NCBI RefSeq assembly: GCF_013409995.1
Contig: NZ_JACCBX010000020.1
Location: 43,038-107,037, forward strand
DNA from: Neobacillus driksii
GTDB lineage: Bacteria > Bacillota > Bacilli > Bacillales > Cytobacillaceae
Reading direction: 5' to 3'
Length of the DNA: 64,000 nucleotides
The position numbers and the translations under genes are program-made. Positions within the stretch are counted from its first letter, which is position 1. Each line of letters begins with the position of its first letter. Positions 1 through 7,886 of the stretch are shown here, in pieces. The notes below the pieces were generated by a model, which did no database searches, was not told the origin of the DNA, and was given only the letters and a program-made list of their open reading frames with translations.

Positions 1-1895
1 ATAGCAATGGGTTCCGCCCCCTGCTGTAAAAAAATATCCGCGGTAAAGCTTTGAACCTTCCCTGAGATGTCGTCTTTGTCGAAGATTTTGCTGATTTTGT
101 CATTCAGCTCAACCACATTTGTGCATTCTTTCGGCAGCATTTCCAAACTGTCATATAATGTAATCAAGCTGAAGCCAAACTCTTTCTTTTCTTTTAAAAG
201 TAAATTCACCATTTCAGCTTTTCCTGCTAACTCTTTGCTCATCGAAAAAACTACATAATGCTGCTTAATGTCTGCTTCGTTACTATCAGCCACGGCGGCC
301 CGATGGGTGATTTCTTTTTCAAAATAAGCGGAAAGCTCCTTTATTTCATTCGAATCAGAGGCCATAAAGCGGACATTTTTGCCATCATCCCAGACATGCG
401 GCAGCCACTTGACGAACTTCCAACACTCTTGTTCTTCTTTATCGTAAATAAACACTAACTTTAACTCGTCGTAACTATGTAATGCCGCCAATTGAAAAAT
501 AATCCCTTTAGCGAACTCAACAACAGTTTCCCTTTTTCCAATAATCCCGGTTACTCGCTCGTCGATAAGTGATAGGGTGACAGGCACCTGTCTTATAATT
601 TGAGGGGATTCTACCCATTGATACAACTCATCCTGGAGATTATCATCCTCAAGGGTAAATTTTTTCTCTGGATATTTGATTTCTGCATCTAATGGCAAAT
701 CACCTAAACCGACTCTTATTTTAAGAAAATCATTTTGCCCTAGTGTGCGTTCCCATAAATTACGTTCACGATTACGAATCCTTTTTAAACAAAGGTACAG
801 GGGAATATGGTTTTCATGCAGGATCTCGCTCTGATATCTGCATTCGTCGGCTACCACTTGTTTCATCTCTTCTATGTACCTGCTATATTTTTCCTGACGT
901 ATTTTCTCCTGTGCAATCCGCCTTTTCTTCTCATGCCTTTTTGTTAAAATCGGCCAAAGAATCATCCCAAACATCATACTTAAGGACATGATTAGCGTAG
1001 GCATAGCATACATAATGTCCCCATTCGTCCGCATTACATTTTGAACCGCAAATATTCCTGTAAACAGAGAAGCCATCCCCATCGTAATGGATGGTCCCAG
1101 CATCAGCATTAATGGTGTTTCTTCGGAATTATTTTGCTGCGGCGGCGGGTCAATTTTGATGGTCTTTCGCTCAATATCCCGTTTAAACCTCGGTGAACGA
1201 AAAAACAAATCGTCCTGTTCTTCTTCGATTAAAAATTCATCGAGCTCCTCTTCCTCTTTAACAATTGGCTGGTCAACAACAAAAGGTTTAAAAGCATTTC
1301 GATTTAAAAGCACTAATTGATGAGGATTATTTAACGATAGTAATCGTCCATTGTAAATAATCCTCAGGCCCATAATCGAAATCACGTCCCCAATGGCGAG
1401 CACTTTTTCCTTAATTCTTTCTCCGTTGACATATGTACCATTTGAACTGCTATTGTCCCGGATTACGGCTTGCCCTTTCCCATCATATTCAATGGAACAG
1501 TGTGAGCTGGATACCAATTTGTCGGTAAAACAAATATCATTTTCTTTGGCCCTTCCAATCCTAATCACATCGGCTGATACCATATGTCTAGTAAACTCAT
1601 TTCGCCCTTCACTTGCTGGTTCCACATATAATAGTGCGGTCGAATCTTGATCACGGTAGATTGTATACGTCATAAAGGGCTCTACTGGGACTTTTCCAAT
1701 CTTTTCACCAGTAGTGCCTTTCAGGTAGGCATATTTATTTGATTTTACAAACCACTTACCGTTTTCTGCTTCCACGGCAATTAAATCAATCGTATTGTCA
1801 TCTTTATCAACCGTAGAGAGAACATATCTCCCGGTTATTTTCTCAGGTAAAACAAGATTAAATGCTTTACCTCTATCAAACAGCGTTACTATCAA
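1..1895 (-). CDS. essC: Type VII secretion ATPase EssC/YukB, N-terminal part
   Basis: This is the membrane motor ATPase of the type VII (ESX/Yuk) secretion system, cut by the window edge: about 631 residues of a protein usually near 1500. Visible are two N-terminal FHA-like domains (roughly residues 1-85 and 90-185; RIGRAKENDI near 112 and SSSNGTYVNGE near 150). A hydrophobic double membrane segment follows at about 265-315, then the start of the cytoplasmic region. The FtsK-like ATPase domains lie outside the window. I chose a TTG start at 1895, preceded by AGGGAGAG; it gives an N-terminus (LIVTLFDRGKAFN) like that of YukB. The usual partner genes esxA and essB are not directly upstream; an effector-type operon is there instead. 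Confidence 0.88.
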   Translation of the reverse strand, partial: MIVTLFDRGKAFNLVLPEKITGRYVLSTVDKDDNTIDLIAVEAENGKWFVKSNKYAYLKGTTGEKIGKVPVEPFMTYTIYRDQDSTALLYVEPASEGRNEFTRHMVSADVIRIGRAKENDICFTDKLVSSSHCSIEYDGKGQAVIRDNSSSNGTYVNGERIKEKVLAIGDVISIMGLRIIYNGRLLSLNNPHQLVLLNRNAFKPFVVDQPIVKEEEELDEFLIEEEQDDLFFRSPRFKRDIERKTIKIDPPPQQNNSEETPLMLMLGPSITMGMASLFTGIFAVQNVMRTNGDIMYAMPTLIMSLSMMFGMILWPILTKRHEKKRRIAQEKIRQEKYSRYIEEMKQVVADECRYQSEILHENHIPLYLCLKRIRNRERNLWERTLGQNDFLKIRVGLGDLPLDAEIKYPEKKFTLEDDNLQDELYQWVESPQIIRQVPVTLSLIDERVTGIIGKRETVVEFAKGIIFQLAALHSYDELKLVFIYDKEEQECWKFVKWLPHVWDDGKNVRFMASDSNEIKELSAYFEKEITHRAAVADSNEADIKQHYVVFSMSKELAGKAEMVNLLLKEKKEFGFSLITLYDSLEMLPKECTNVVELNDKISKIFDKDDISGKVQSFTADIFLQQGAEPIA

Positions 1896-2135
1896 AACAA
1901 TTCTCTCCCTGCTCCAGTAGAAACAATTTCCTATATTTGTTATTATAATGCAATTTTCCATTTGGTCTGTCATACTTTAGACACAATTTGCCAAATCCAT
2001 TCCAATCCTCTCAATGACTGATACAGAGCCTGTCTAGCCTTTTCTTCCTAGTGATTTTTCTAAGATGAGATAAGAATAAAGAACCATTGATCCTATAAAA
2101 AAACCACATGAGAGTTCTCATATGGATTTTCGTTA

Positions 2136-2939
2136 TCAACTATTTACACTTGAAGCTTCAAGCCCTACACCACTTAACAAATCACACCACTGCTCAAAGG
2201 TATTTAATTCAACCCTTACTGGTGCAGTTGGATGGTCCGTATATTCTACGACCCAAATCCCTTTCGCTGCGGGAAGAAAGAAGACAATATTTTCGAGAAT
2301 CGGGTCTCTTTCAATACTTGGATTATGAAACAGTGAAATATTATAAAGAGACCAGCCCTGCAATTCTAAATCATTGAGAAATGCTCTGAAGCTCTGCTCT
2401 TCTTCAGGTGTAAAACTGCTTATTTTCCTTACTTTCCTTATGTTATGGCGTTCACTCAGCAAATCAAATGCCTGATCGGAAAGATGGAAATGCTGAGCTC
2501 TATCAATGCCCTTTTCCGAAAAAGAGTAATAGTTTCGTATTATGCTTGGAATATCAGTACCTTTGATATAGGCAAATTCGTGGATAATGTCACGATCGAT
2601 GATATGAGTCATCCACGTATCATTTTCAATATGGTGAACCATTAGAATGTTCGATTGTCCCTTATTTGAGCAGCGAATCATCCATTTGGATTTAACATAG
2701 CCCTGAATAAATTGCTGAATTTCAACTTTTAATGGGATTTCTCCCTTACTCTCTTGGTCATCATCCCAGAGCTGCTTTAGGATTAATTGATGAGTAGTTA
2801 CCTCCATAATTGCTTCCCATTCTTTTTGACTTTTTTCTCCTACGGAAGCTTCTGCAATACCTTTTGCTACACCAGGATATCCACTAAGTGTGACTAAGAG
2901 CGCGAGCTCCGCTGATGTACAAGTCATGATATAATCCAT
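2136..2939 (-). CDS. EspG-like type VII secretion accessory protein (tentative)
   Basis: A 267-residue cytoplasmic protein with no signal peptide or membrane segment. The N-terminal half has the feel of EspG-type ESX chaperones: an LSxAELALLVTLSGYPG-like opening, a helical middle, and an HxxENDTWMTHIIDRDIIHEFAY strand region near residues 105-125 (given here as a pattern, not a full match). EspG proteins bind secreted substrates and keep them export-competent. The gene sits between the putative immunity genes and essC on the same strand, which fits a substrate chaperone. The start at 2939 follows AAGGAATG. The family call rests on recalled sequence character only; it could be an unrelated Bacillus protein. 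Confidence 0.42.
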   Translation of the reverse strand: MDYIMTCTSAELALLVTLSGYPGVAKGIAEASVGEKSQKEWEAIMEVTTHQLILKQLWDDDQESKGEIPLKVEIQQFIQGYVKSKWMIRCSNKGQSNILMVHHIENDTWMTHIIDRDIIHEFAYIKGTDIPSIIRNYYSFSEKGIDRAQHFHLSDQAFDLLSERHNIRKVRKISSFTPEEEQSFRAFLNDLELQGWSLYNISLFHNPSIERDPILENIVFFLPAAKGIWVVEYTDHPTAPVRVELNTFEQWCDLLSGVGLEASSVNS

Positions 2940-2998
2940 TTATTTCACATTCCTTTTCGTTATAAAGCCTTTTTGTACATAGTTTCTCGAAAGAGTAA

Positions 2999-3334
2999 TT
3001 ATAGAAAAATCGCTCGGAGCAGATTTTTAATTACATAATAAACAATAATAGAGGCAAAAAGTTGGACAACAATTGAAATCAACATAAAGACCTTTCTTTT
3101 AAAAAAAGAGTACTTTAAAAATTTCTTGTTCAAATACGGTCCTATACCAAAAAAAGCATTGATTACAACCGTAAATGTCCTTTGAAATACCGTTTTTGGA
3201 TTTTCAGAAACACCTGCATCGTATACATCAAGCATGATTCTGCCTAGCAAAAATACTAAGATACTGAAAATCACTTGAACTCCGAGAAAATAAATTAGTA
3301 ATTCTTCGATTCGTTCCAATGTTTCTAAAGTCAT
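2999..3334 (-). CDS. Small two-helix membrane protein, probable immunity protein (copy 2)
   Basis: A 111-residue protein with hydrophobic helices at about 12-32 and 82-105 and a basic middle (LNKKFLKYSFFKRK). It is a tandem paralogue of the gene at 3429-3764: roughly three quarters of residues match by eye, and the last 15 residues are identical. It lies just downstream of a glycine-zipper protein that looks like a type VII effector. Membrane-embedded immunity proteins are known for pore-forming glycine-zipper LXG effectors such as streptococcal TelE. The immunity role is inferred from position and topology. Confidence 0.6.
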   Translation of the reverse strand: MTLETLERIEELLIYFLGVQVIFSILVFLLGRIMLDVYDAGVSENPKTVFQRTFTVVINAFFGIGPYLNKKFLKYSFFKRKVFMLISIVVQLFASIIVYYVIKNLLRAIFL

Positions 3335-3428
3335 GTTTCATTCCTTAACCTTTAATATGGGATTTTCTGAAAACACAGGGACAAAACGTTTTTAGTTGTG
3401 TTTTTACCTAGTTACATATATAGGCAGT

Positions 3429-3764
3429 TTATAGAAAAATCGCCCGGAGGAGATTTTTAATTACATAATAAACAATAATAGAGGCAACAATTTGGACAAC
3501 AATAGAAAGCAACATAAAGAACTTTCTTTTTAAGAAAGAGTACTTAAAAAATTTCTTGTTCAGATACGGTCCTATACCAAGAAAAGCATTGGTCACAAAC
3601 GTAAGCGTCCGTTGGAAAACCGTTTTAGGATTTTCATAAACACCTGTTTCATAAACATCAAGCACGATCCTTCCGAGTAAAAATACCAAGATACTGAACA
3701 TTATTTGAATACTCAGATAATAGGATAATAAGCCTTGAATCAGTTTCATCGTTTCTAAAGTCAT
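3429..3764 (-). CDS. Small two-helix membrane protein, probable immunity protein (copy 1)
   Basis: A 111-residue paralogue of the next gene, with the same length, topology and C-terminus (IIVYYVIKNLLRAIFL). It starts 64 bp after the stop of the putative toxin gene and has GGATC/GATGAA spacing before the ATG. The spacer before copy 2 (3335-3428) and the sequence around both 3' ends are also alike, so the duplication covers gene plus flank. Divergence is concentrated at the N-terminus (residues 6-20). Such duplicated, slightly diverged immunity genes often protect against allelic effector variants; that is inference here. Confidence 0.6.
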   Translation of the reverse strand: MTLETMKLIQGLLSYYLSIQIMFSILVFLLGRIVLDVYETGVYENPKTVFQRTLTFVTNAFLGIGPYLNKKFFKYSFLKRKFFMLLSIVVQIVASIIVYYVIKNLLRAIFL

Positions 3765-3828
3765 GTTTCATCCGATCCTTTATTAAAAGATTTGCTGAAG
3801 ATTTCTCGCTTTTATAAAAAAAACGTTT

Positions 3829-4995
3829 TTAGTTGAACCAGCTTCCTACGGATTTAAAAGTGTTACTAATCCCCGCACCTATATCTTTAATTCCTTCTTC
3901 AACGGCTCCTCCAAGCTTTTCGCCAACACCTTTAATCTGGTCCTCAAAGACAATACTTCCGACTCCGCCGACTAAGGCACCAACGGCACCGCCAACTACG
4001 ATTCCGACAGGGCCGCCCACACTCCCAATCATGGCACCGACTTTAGCGCCTCCGCTGATTGCGACGAAATCAGCGGCAAGTCCAGCAACTGCGCGTCCGG
4101 TCTTTTCTCCACCTGTCTTACCTGCATTATCAGGATCAAAAAACTCTGCAGTGTTTGCAGCAATTGAAATTCCCCAGCCAACCAATGGGACTTTCTTGGC
4201 CGCTTTGGTCCATCCCTTGGCATCGATTAAGTGCTCAGCAATTTCCTTTGTACCAGTTGTTATTCGATTTTGGAATGTACCAGATAAGGTATCAGCTTTT
4301 AACAGATTCAAATTCTTTGGAAAACCAGCAGCATGCTTTAATAAAGCTGAAGGGTTGTTATAAGAAGCTGCCAACTTATGAAGTTGTTTTACAATAGGGT
4401 TGGTAGGGCTCGATTTTGAAAAATTGTAAATGGCACGAGCCAGCTTCGAGTCATATCTTCCTCTTCCTCTACTTTTCCAGGATGGATGAGCTCCTATTGT
4501 AAATTTATAATCACCCTTAATTTTCTTCCAAAACTTTGGCTTCCCGCCTATGTAATTAATTTTAAGCTTCCGTGAAATCCCAGCACTAAGAGCAATTGTG
4601 AAAAGTTGCGTGCCAACTAAGGCGGCATCCCCCATACTAAGTTTTCCATTGATGTAGTTAAAGACATTCAGGATACTAGCGATTGTTGATTTCTTAGATT
4701 CAGGGGTTAAGGCAGATTCAGATTTTTTGGTTAACTCAGTTTCTGTCCGGCAATACTGATCCATGGATTGAGCAATAAACCGGTCCAAGTTTCTTATCCG
4801 CGTCTCTAATTGATTAGCTGACGTAATTGCAGCATTGAAGCTTGAACGTAAATTCCCCCGATTCATAATCTCATGATCTATTGAATACCTAAGAACGCTT
4901 AAACCATCGCTAACCTCTGATACTTTTTGAGACATGAGACCAATACTGGCACCAGTCTGTTTAACATAATCTGTATGAATTTTTATAGGCGGCAA
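3829..4995 (-). CDS. LXG/WXG-like secreted putative toxin with C-terminal glycine zipper
   Basis: A 388-residue protein starting at TTG (4995) with a strong GGAGGTG site. Residues 1-100 form a helical WXG/LXG-like targeting domain (IHTDYVKQTG, then VSEVSDGLSVLRYSID, ETRIRNLDRFIAQSM). A variable basic middle follows. From about residue 300 there is a glycine-rich stretch (GGAKVGAMIGSVGGPVGIVV, then GGAVGALVGGVGS at about 315-350), a glycine zipper of the type that inserts into membranes, and then an amphipathic tail. Context: a small WXG-like partner upstream, two membrane proteins downstream, and essC on the same strand. I read it as an exported membrane-active antibacterial effector. No enzyme motif is visible. 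Confidence 0.62.
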   Translation of the reverse strand: MPPIKIHTDYVKQTGASIGLMSQKVSEVSDGLSVLRYSIDHEIMNRGNLRSSFNAAITSANQLETRIRNLDRFIAQSMDQYCRTETELTKKSESALTPESKKSTIASILNVFNYINGKLSMGDAALVGTQLFTIALSAGISRKLKINYIGGKPKFWKKIKGDYKFTIGAHPSWKSRGRGRYDSKLARAIYNFSKSSPTNPIVKQLHKLAASYNNPSALLKHAAGFPKNLNLLKADTLSGTFQNRITTGTKEIAEHLIDAKGWTKAAKKVPLVGWGISIAANTAEFFDPDNAGKTGGEKTGRAVAGLAADFVAISGGAKVGAMIGSVGGPVGIVVGGAVGALVGGVGSIVFEDQIKGVGEKLGGAVEEGIKDIGAGISNTFKSVGSWFN

Positions 4996-5024
4996 TTTTT
5001 TGCACCTCCATGTACTCTAGTAAA

Positions 5025-5354
5025 TTAGTTCCCAGCGGCATTTGCCTTTTTTTCCGCTTCCGCTTTTGCCTTCGCTTCTGCTTTTGCTTTTGCCTCAGCT
5101 TCCTCTTGGCGCTGAATTTGATGTGCAGCCGAGAGAACATCCGTTCCAATTGAACTTAATTTAGAAGAAAGTGCTGCGATTTCCTGATTAATACTATCAA
5201 TACTTTGGTTGATATAGATCATTTCCTTTGCGGTCCAACCGTTGTTGAGATCCCCTTTCACCCTATTTAAGTTGTTTTTAACCTCAATTAGTTTAGAGGA
5301 ATAATCGTTGATTCTATTTGCCTGCGACGCGGCTACATTAACATTAATACTCAC
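5025..5354 (-). CDS. WXG100-like small partner of the type VII effector
   Basis: A helical protein of about 109 residues with a central NNGWTAKEM turn (the WXG-like position) between two long helices, and an Ala/Lys/Glu-rich C-terminal tail (AEAKAKAEAKAKAEAEKK) of low complexity. I prefer the GTG at 5354 (SINVNVAASQAN) because AGCAGGTGAT precedes it; an in-frame GTG at 5399 would add 15 unlikely residues. Small WXG-like proteins encoded directly before LXG effectors act as targeting partners for export, and that is its likely job. The gene ends 30 bp before the putative toxin starts, so the two are probably co-transcribed. Confidence 0.62.
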   Translation of the reverse strand: MSINVNVAASQANRINDYSSKLIEVKNNLNRVKGDLNNGWTAKEMIYINQSIDSINQEIAALSSKLSSIGTDVLSAAHQIQRQEEAEAKAKAEAKAKAEAEKKANAAGN

Positions 5355-5581
5355 ATCATCACCTGCTCTTGGGTTTCCATTACAATGGGGACGGTTCACC
5401 CGGTTTATTCCCTCTATTTTCCTATTTATTATAAAAGCTATTTTTTTATTATTCTATAAAAAAGAAGAAATTGGTTATTTTGTACCGGTGGTCCTCCAAA
5501 ATATATAAAAAATAACGCCTGAAGACCTAGGCTTTTCCTTTACCCCTGTTCACCACTCTTTGCATACGAGGAAACAGATAA

Positions 5582-5630
5582 AAAAAGAGGCTCTCCAAGA
5601 GTTCAAAGAACAATTGGAAAACCTCTTTTT
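5582..5630 (-). terminator. Hairpin terminator after the symporter gene
   Basis: Arms AGAGGCTCTCCAA and TTGGAAAACCTCT with A/T runs on both sides; it could stop transcription from both directions between the symporter and the type VII operon. Confidence 0.6.
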
Positions 5631-5681
5631 TAACATTATTAGGATTCAATTTTACATCTTGGTCTTGAGTCCACTAACATT

Positions 5682-6647
5682 TTAGGATACTTTTTTAGCC
5701 TGTTCGTTTTCCTGTTTTTTCTTTGCCGCCTTTTTTGCCCAGTAGGTGGCAACCAATGGTCCAGAAATATTATGCCACACTGAGAAAATCGCACTCGGAA
5801 CTGCCGTAAGTGGAGAGAAATGGGCAGACGCTAGTGCCGCGGCAAGTCCTGAGTTCTGCATTCCGACCTCGATTGAGATTGCTTTTTGATCAGCATATGG
5901 GAATTTGAACCATTTTGATATAAAGAAACCTAAAACCAAACCAACAAAATTATGAAGAATAACTATACCAAGAATCGCTAAACCGGATTCAAGGATATTG
6001 TCTTTATTACCTGCTACTACCGCAGAGATAACACCGACAATTCCAATTACAGAGACAAGCGGCAGAATTTTCGCCCCTTCTTCTGCTTTGTCCTTCAAAA
6101 TCCATTTAAAGACAATACCCAGAATAATAGGTAGAAGAACGATTTGAATCGTTGACATAAGCATAGCTTTTCCTGATACAGGAAGCCACTGGCTAGCTAA
6201 TAAATAAATAAGCGCAGGGGTTAGAATTGGTGATACCAAAGTAGCCATCGATGAAACAGCAACGGATAGAGCGACATTTGCTCTTGCTAGGTACGCCATT
6301 ACATTCGATGCTGTTCCCCCAGGGCAGCAACCAACCAAAATAACACCAACTGCCACTTCAGGAGGGAGATTCAATCCTACTGCCAGAAGATAAGCTACAC
6401 CCGGCATGATTATGTACTGAGCCGCAACCCCTACAAAAACTGCTAAAGGCTGTTTGAATACGGCCTTGAAATCTTCTACAGATAACGTTAATCCCATCCC
6501 AAACATGATAATTCCAAGCAGAATTGAGATATATGGGGCAATCCAGGTAAAACCGCCTGGAAACATCATGGCTAATGCCGTGAAAAGTAAAACCCAGTAG
6601 ATAAAAGTGTTACCTGCTACTGTGCTAATTCTTGCTAGCATTCTCAT
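5682..6647 (-). CDS. Bile acid:sodium symporter (BASS) family transporter
   Basis: A 321-residue integral membrane protein with about nine to ten hydrophobic helices covering almost its whole length. Family features: FGMGLTLSVEDF near residue 52 and VGCCPGGTASNVMAYLARAN near residue 105-125, the sodium-binding crossover region, then EVGMQNSGLAAALA near 250. BASS proteins import bile salts, pantoate or other organic acids with sodium; the Bacillus member YocS is a close type. The substrate cannot be read from the sequence. It is a single gene with its own terminator. The start could also be the ATG two codons later. Confidence 0.85.
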   Translation of the reverse strand: MRMLARISTVAGNTFIYWVLLFTALAMMFPGGFTWIAPYISILLGIIMFGMGLTLSVEDFKAVFKQPLAVFVGVAAQYIIMPGVAYLLAVGLNLPPEVAVGVILVGCCPGGTASNVMAYLARANVALSVAVSSMATLVSPILTPALIYLLASQWLPVSGKAMLMSTIQIVLLPIILGIVFKWILKDKAEEGAKILPLVSVIGIVGVISAVVAGNKDNILESGLAILGIVILHNFVGLVLGFFISKWFKFPYADQKAISIEVGMQNSGLAAALASAHFSPLTAVPSAIFSVWHNISGPLVATYWAKKAAKKKQENEQAKKVS

Positions 6648-6773
6648 TTGAAGTCCACACCTTTTTATAGAATTTTTTGATTATTTCATTATACATTATA
6701 TTCAGACAATATCAATGACATTTTTCATTATAAAATAACAAAAAACCTCGTAATCCTTATAGGTATGAAAATA

Positions 6774-6824
6774 AAGAGAAGGTCTTTCATCCGTTCAGTG
6801 AACGGATGAAAGACCTTCTCTTTT
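6774..6824 (-). terminator. Long perfect hairpin after the sucrose operon
   Basis: A near-perfect palindrome with arms of about 24 bp around CCGTTCA-G-TGAACGG, flanked by A and T runs; it would end the scrR-A-B-K transcript. Confidence 0.7.
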
Positions 6825-6890
6825 CAAATTCATTTGCGACAGCACAGTATGTGATTTCAACCTTGGCTGCGTTTAATCCAAGTAAAAGTA

Positions 6891-7859
6891 TTATGACCCT
6901 ATGAGCTCTTCAACTGCCCTCTTATTCGGCAGTGCAGAGATAGCTCCTTTTCCTGTTGTAGTAAGGGCACCGCTAGCATTGGCAAATTGAAGGATAGAGG
7001 CCTGGTGGTCTCGCAGCACTCCTTCAATGTTTTCCGGATTGGCATTCAATTCTAGTAATTGATATAAAAATCCGCCAATGAACGCATCACCTGCTCCAGT
7101 GGTGTCCACCGCTTCAACAGCGTATCCGCTTGATTCAAACTTTTGCTCTTTTAAAATCAAATCCGCTCCGGCAGCCCCCTTCGTGTAGACAACTGCCTTC
7201 ACGTTTCCAGCGAACAAGGATTGTATCGCCTCTGACTCTTCCTTTATACCTGTAATAAATTCAAGCTCTTCATCCGAAACCTTTATGATATCTGCAGAAG
7301 GTAAAAATTCAAGAATTGCGTTACGACAGTCCTCTGGGTCTTCCCAAAGCGGAAGCCGCACATTTGGGTCAAAGCTTATCAAGCCACCAGCAGCTGAAAC
7401 AGCGGCAATTGCCTTTTTATGAGCCAGTTTCATCGGGCTTTCCACCAAATCCACGGAGCAAAAATGGAGTATATCTCCCGCTTGGAACCATGTTGACTCG
7501 ACCTCTTCCTCGCTTAACAGCAAATCAGCAGATGGATTACGGTAAAATGAAAAATCACGTTCCCCGTTTTCTTTTAACGAGACGAAAGCCAAGGCCGTAT
7601 TCGCTTCACCAGTCCGATATATTTTATCTGTCTCAACACCGGCCTCGACAAGCTTCTCGATTAAAAAGTCGCCGAACGCATCCTTCCCTAATTTAGAAAT
7701 CATCGCTGCTTCCTGCCCATATTTTGCAACAGCCGCAGCCACATTTGCCGGTGCTCCCCCAGGAGCCCTCTCAAATGCGAGAACATCCTTTAATGCCACC
7801 CCTTTTTGAAGAGGAATAAAATCAATTAACACTTCACCGATTGAAAATAGCCTTCCCAT
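6891..7859 (-). CDS. scrK: Fructokinase (PfkB/ribokinase family)
   Basis: A 322-residue cytoplasmic sugar kinase that phosphorylates the fructose released by sucrose-6-phosphate hydrolase. Visible motifs: APGGAPANVAAAVAKYG near residue 32-48 (PfkB signature 1), and DTTGAGDAFIGGFLYQ near 250-265 (signature 2, with the catalytic Asp in GAGD). Length is normal. It is the last gene of the sucrose operon, 28 bp after the hydrolase gene, with GAGGTGACAAA before the ATG. PfkB members overlap in sugar range, but the operon context makes fructose the best choice. Confidence 0.9.
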   Translation of the reverse strand: MGRLFSIGEVLIDFIPLQKGVALKDVLAFERAPGGAPANVAAAVAKYGQEAAMISKLGKDAFGDFLIEKLVEAGVETDKIYRTGEANTALAFVSLKENGERDFSFYRNPSADLLLSEEEVESTWFQAGDILHFCSVDLVESPMKLAHKKAIAAVSAAGGLISFDPNVRLPLWEDPEDCRNAILEFLPSADIIKVSDEELEFITGIKEESEAIQSLFAGNVKAVVYTKGAAGADLILKEQKFESSGYAVEAVDTTGAGDAFIGGFLYQLLELNANPENIEGVLRDHQASILQFANASGALTTTGKGAISALPNKRAVEELIGS

Positions 7860-7886
7860 TTTGTCACCTCAAGTATGTCTAAAAGA

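Noticed and set aside
67..1650. Several small plus-strand open frames over the essC region
   Set aside because: They are antisense shadows of a continuous minus-strand EssC frame with FHA motifs.
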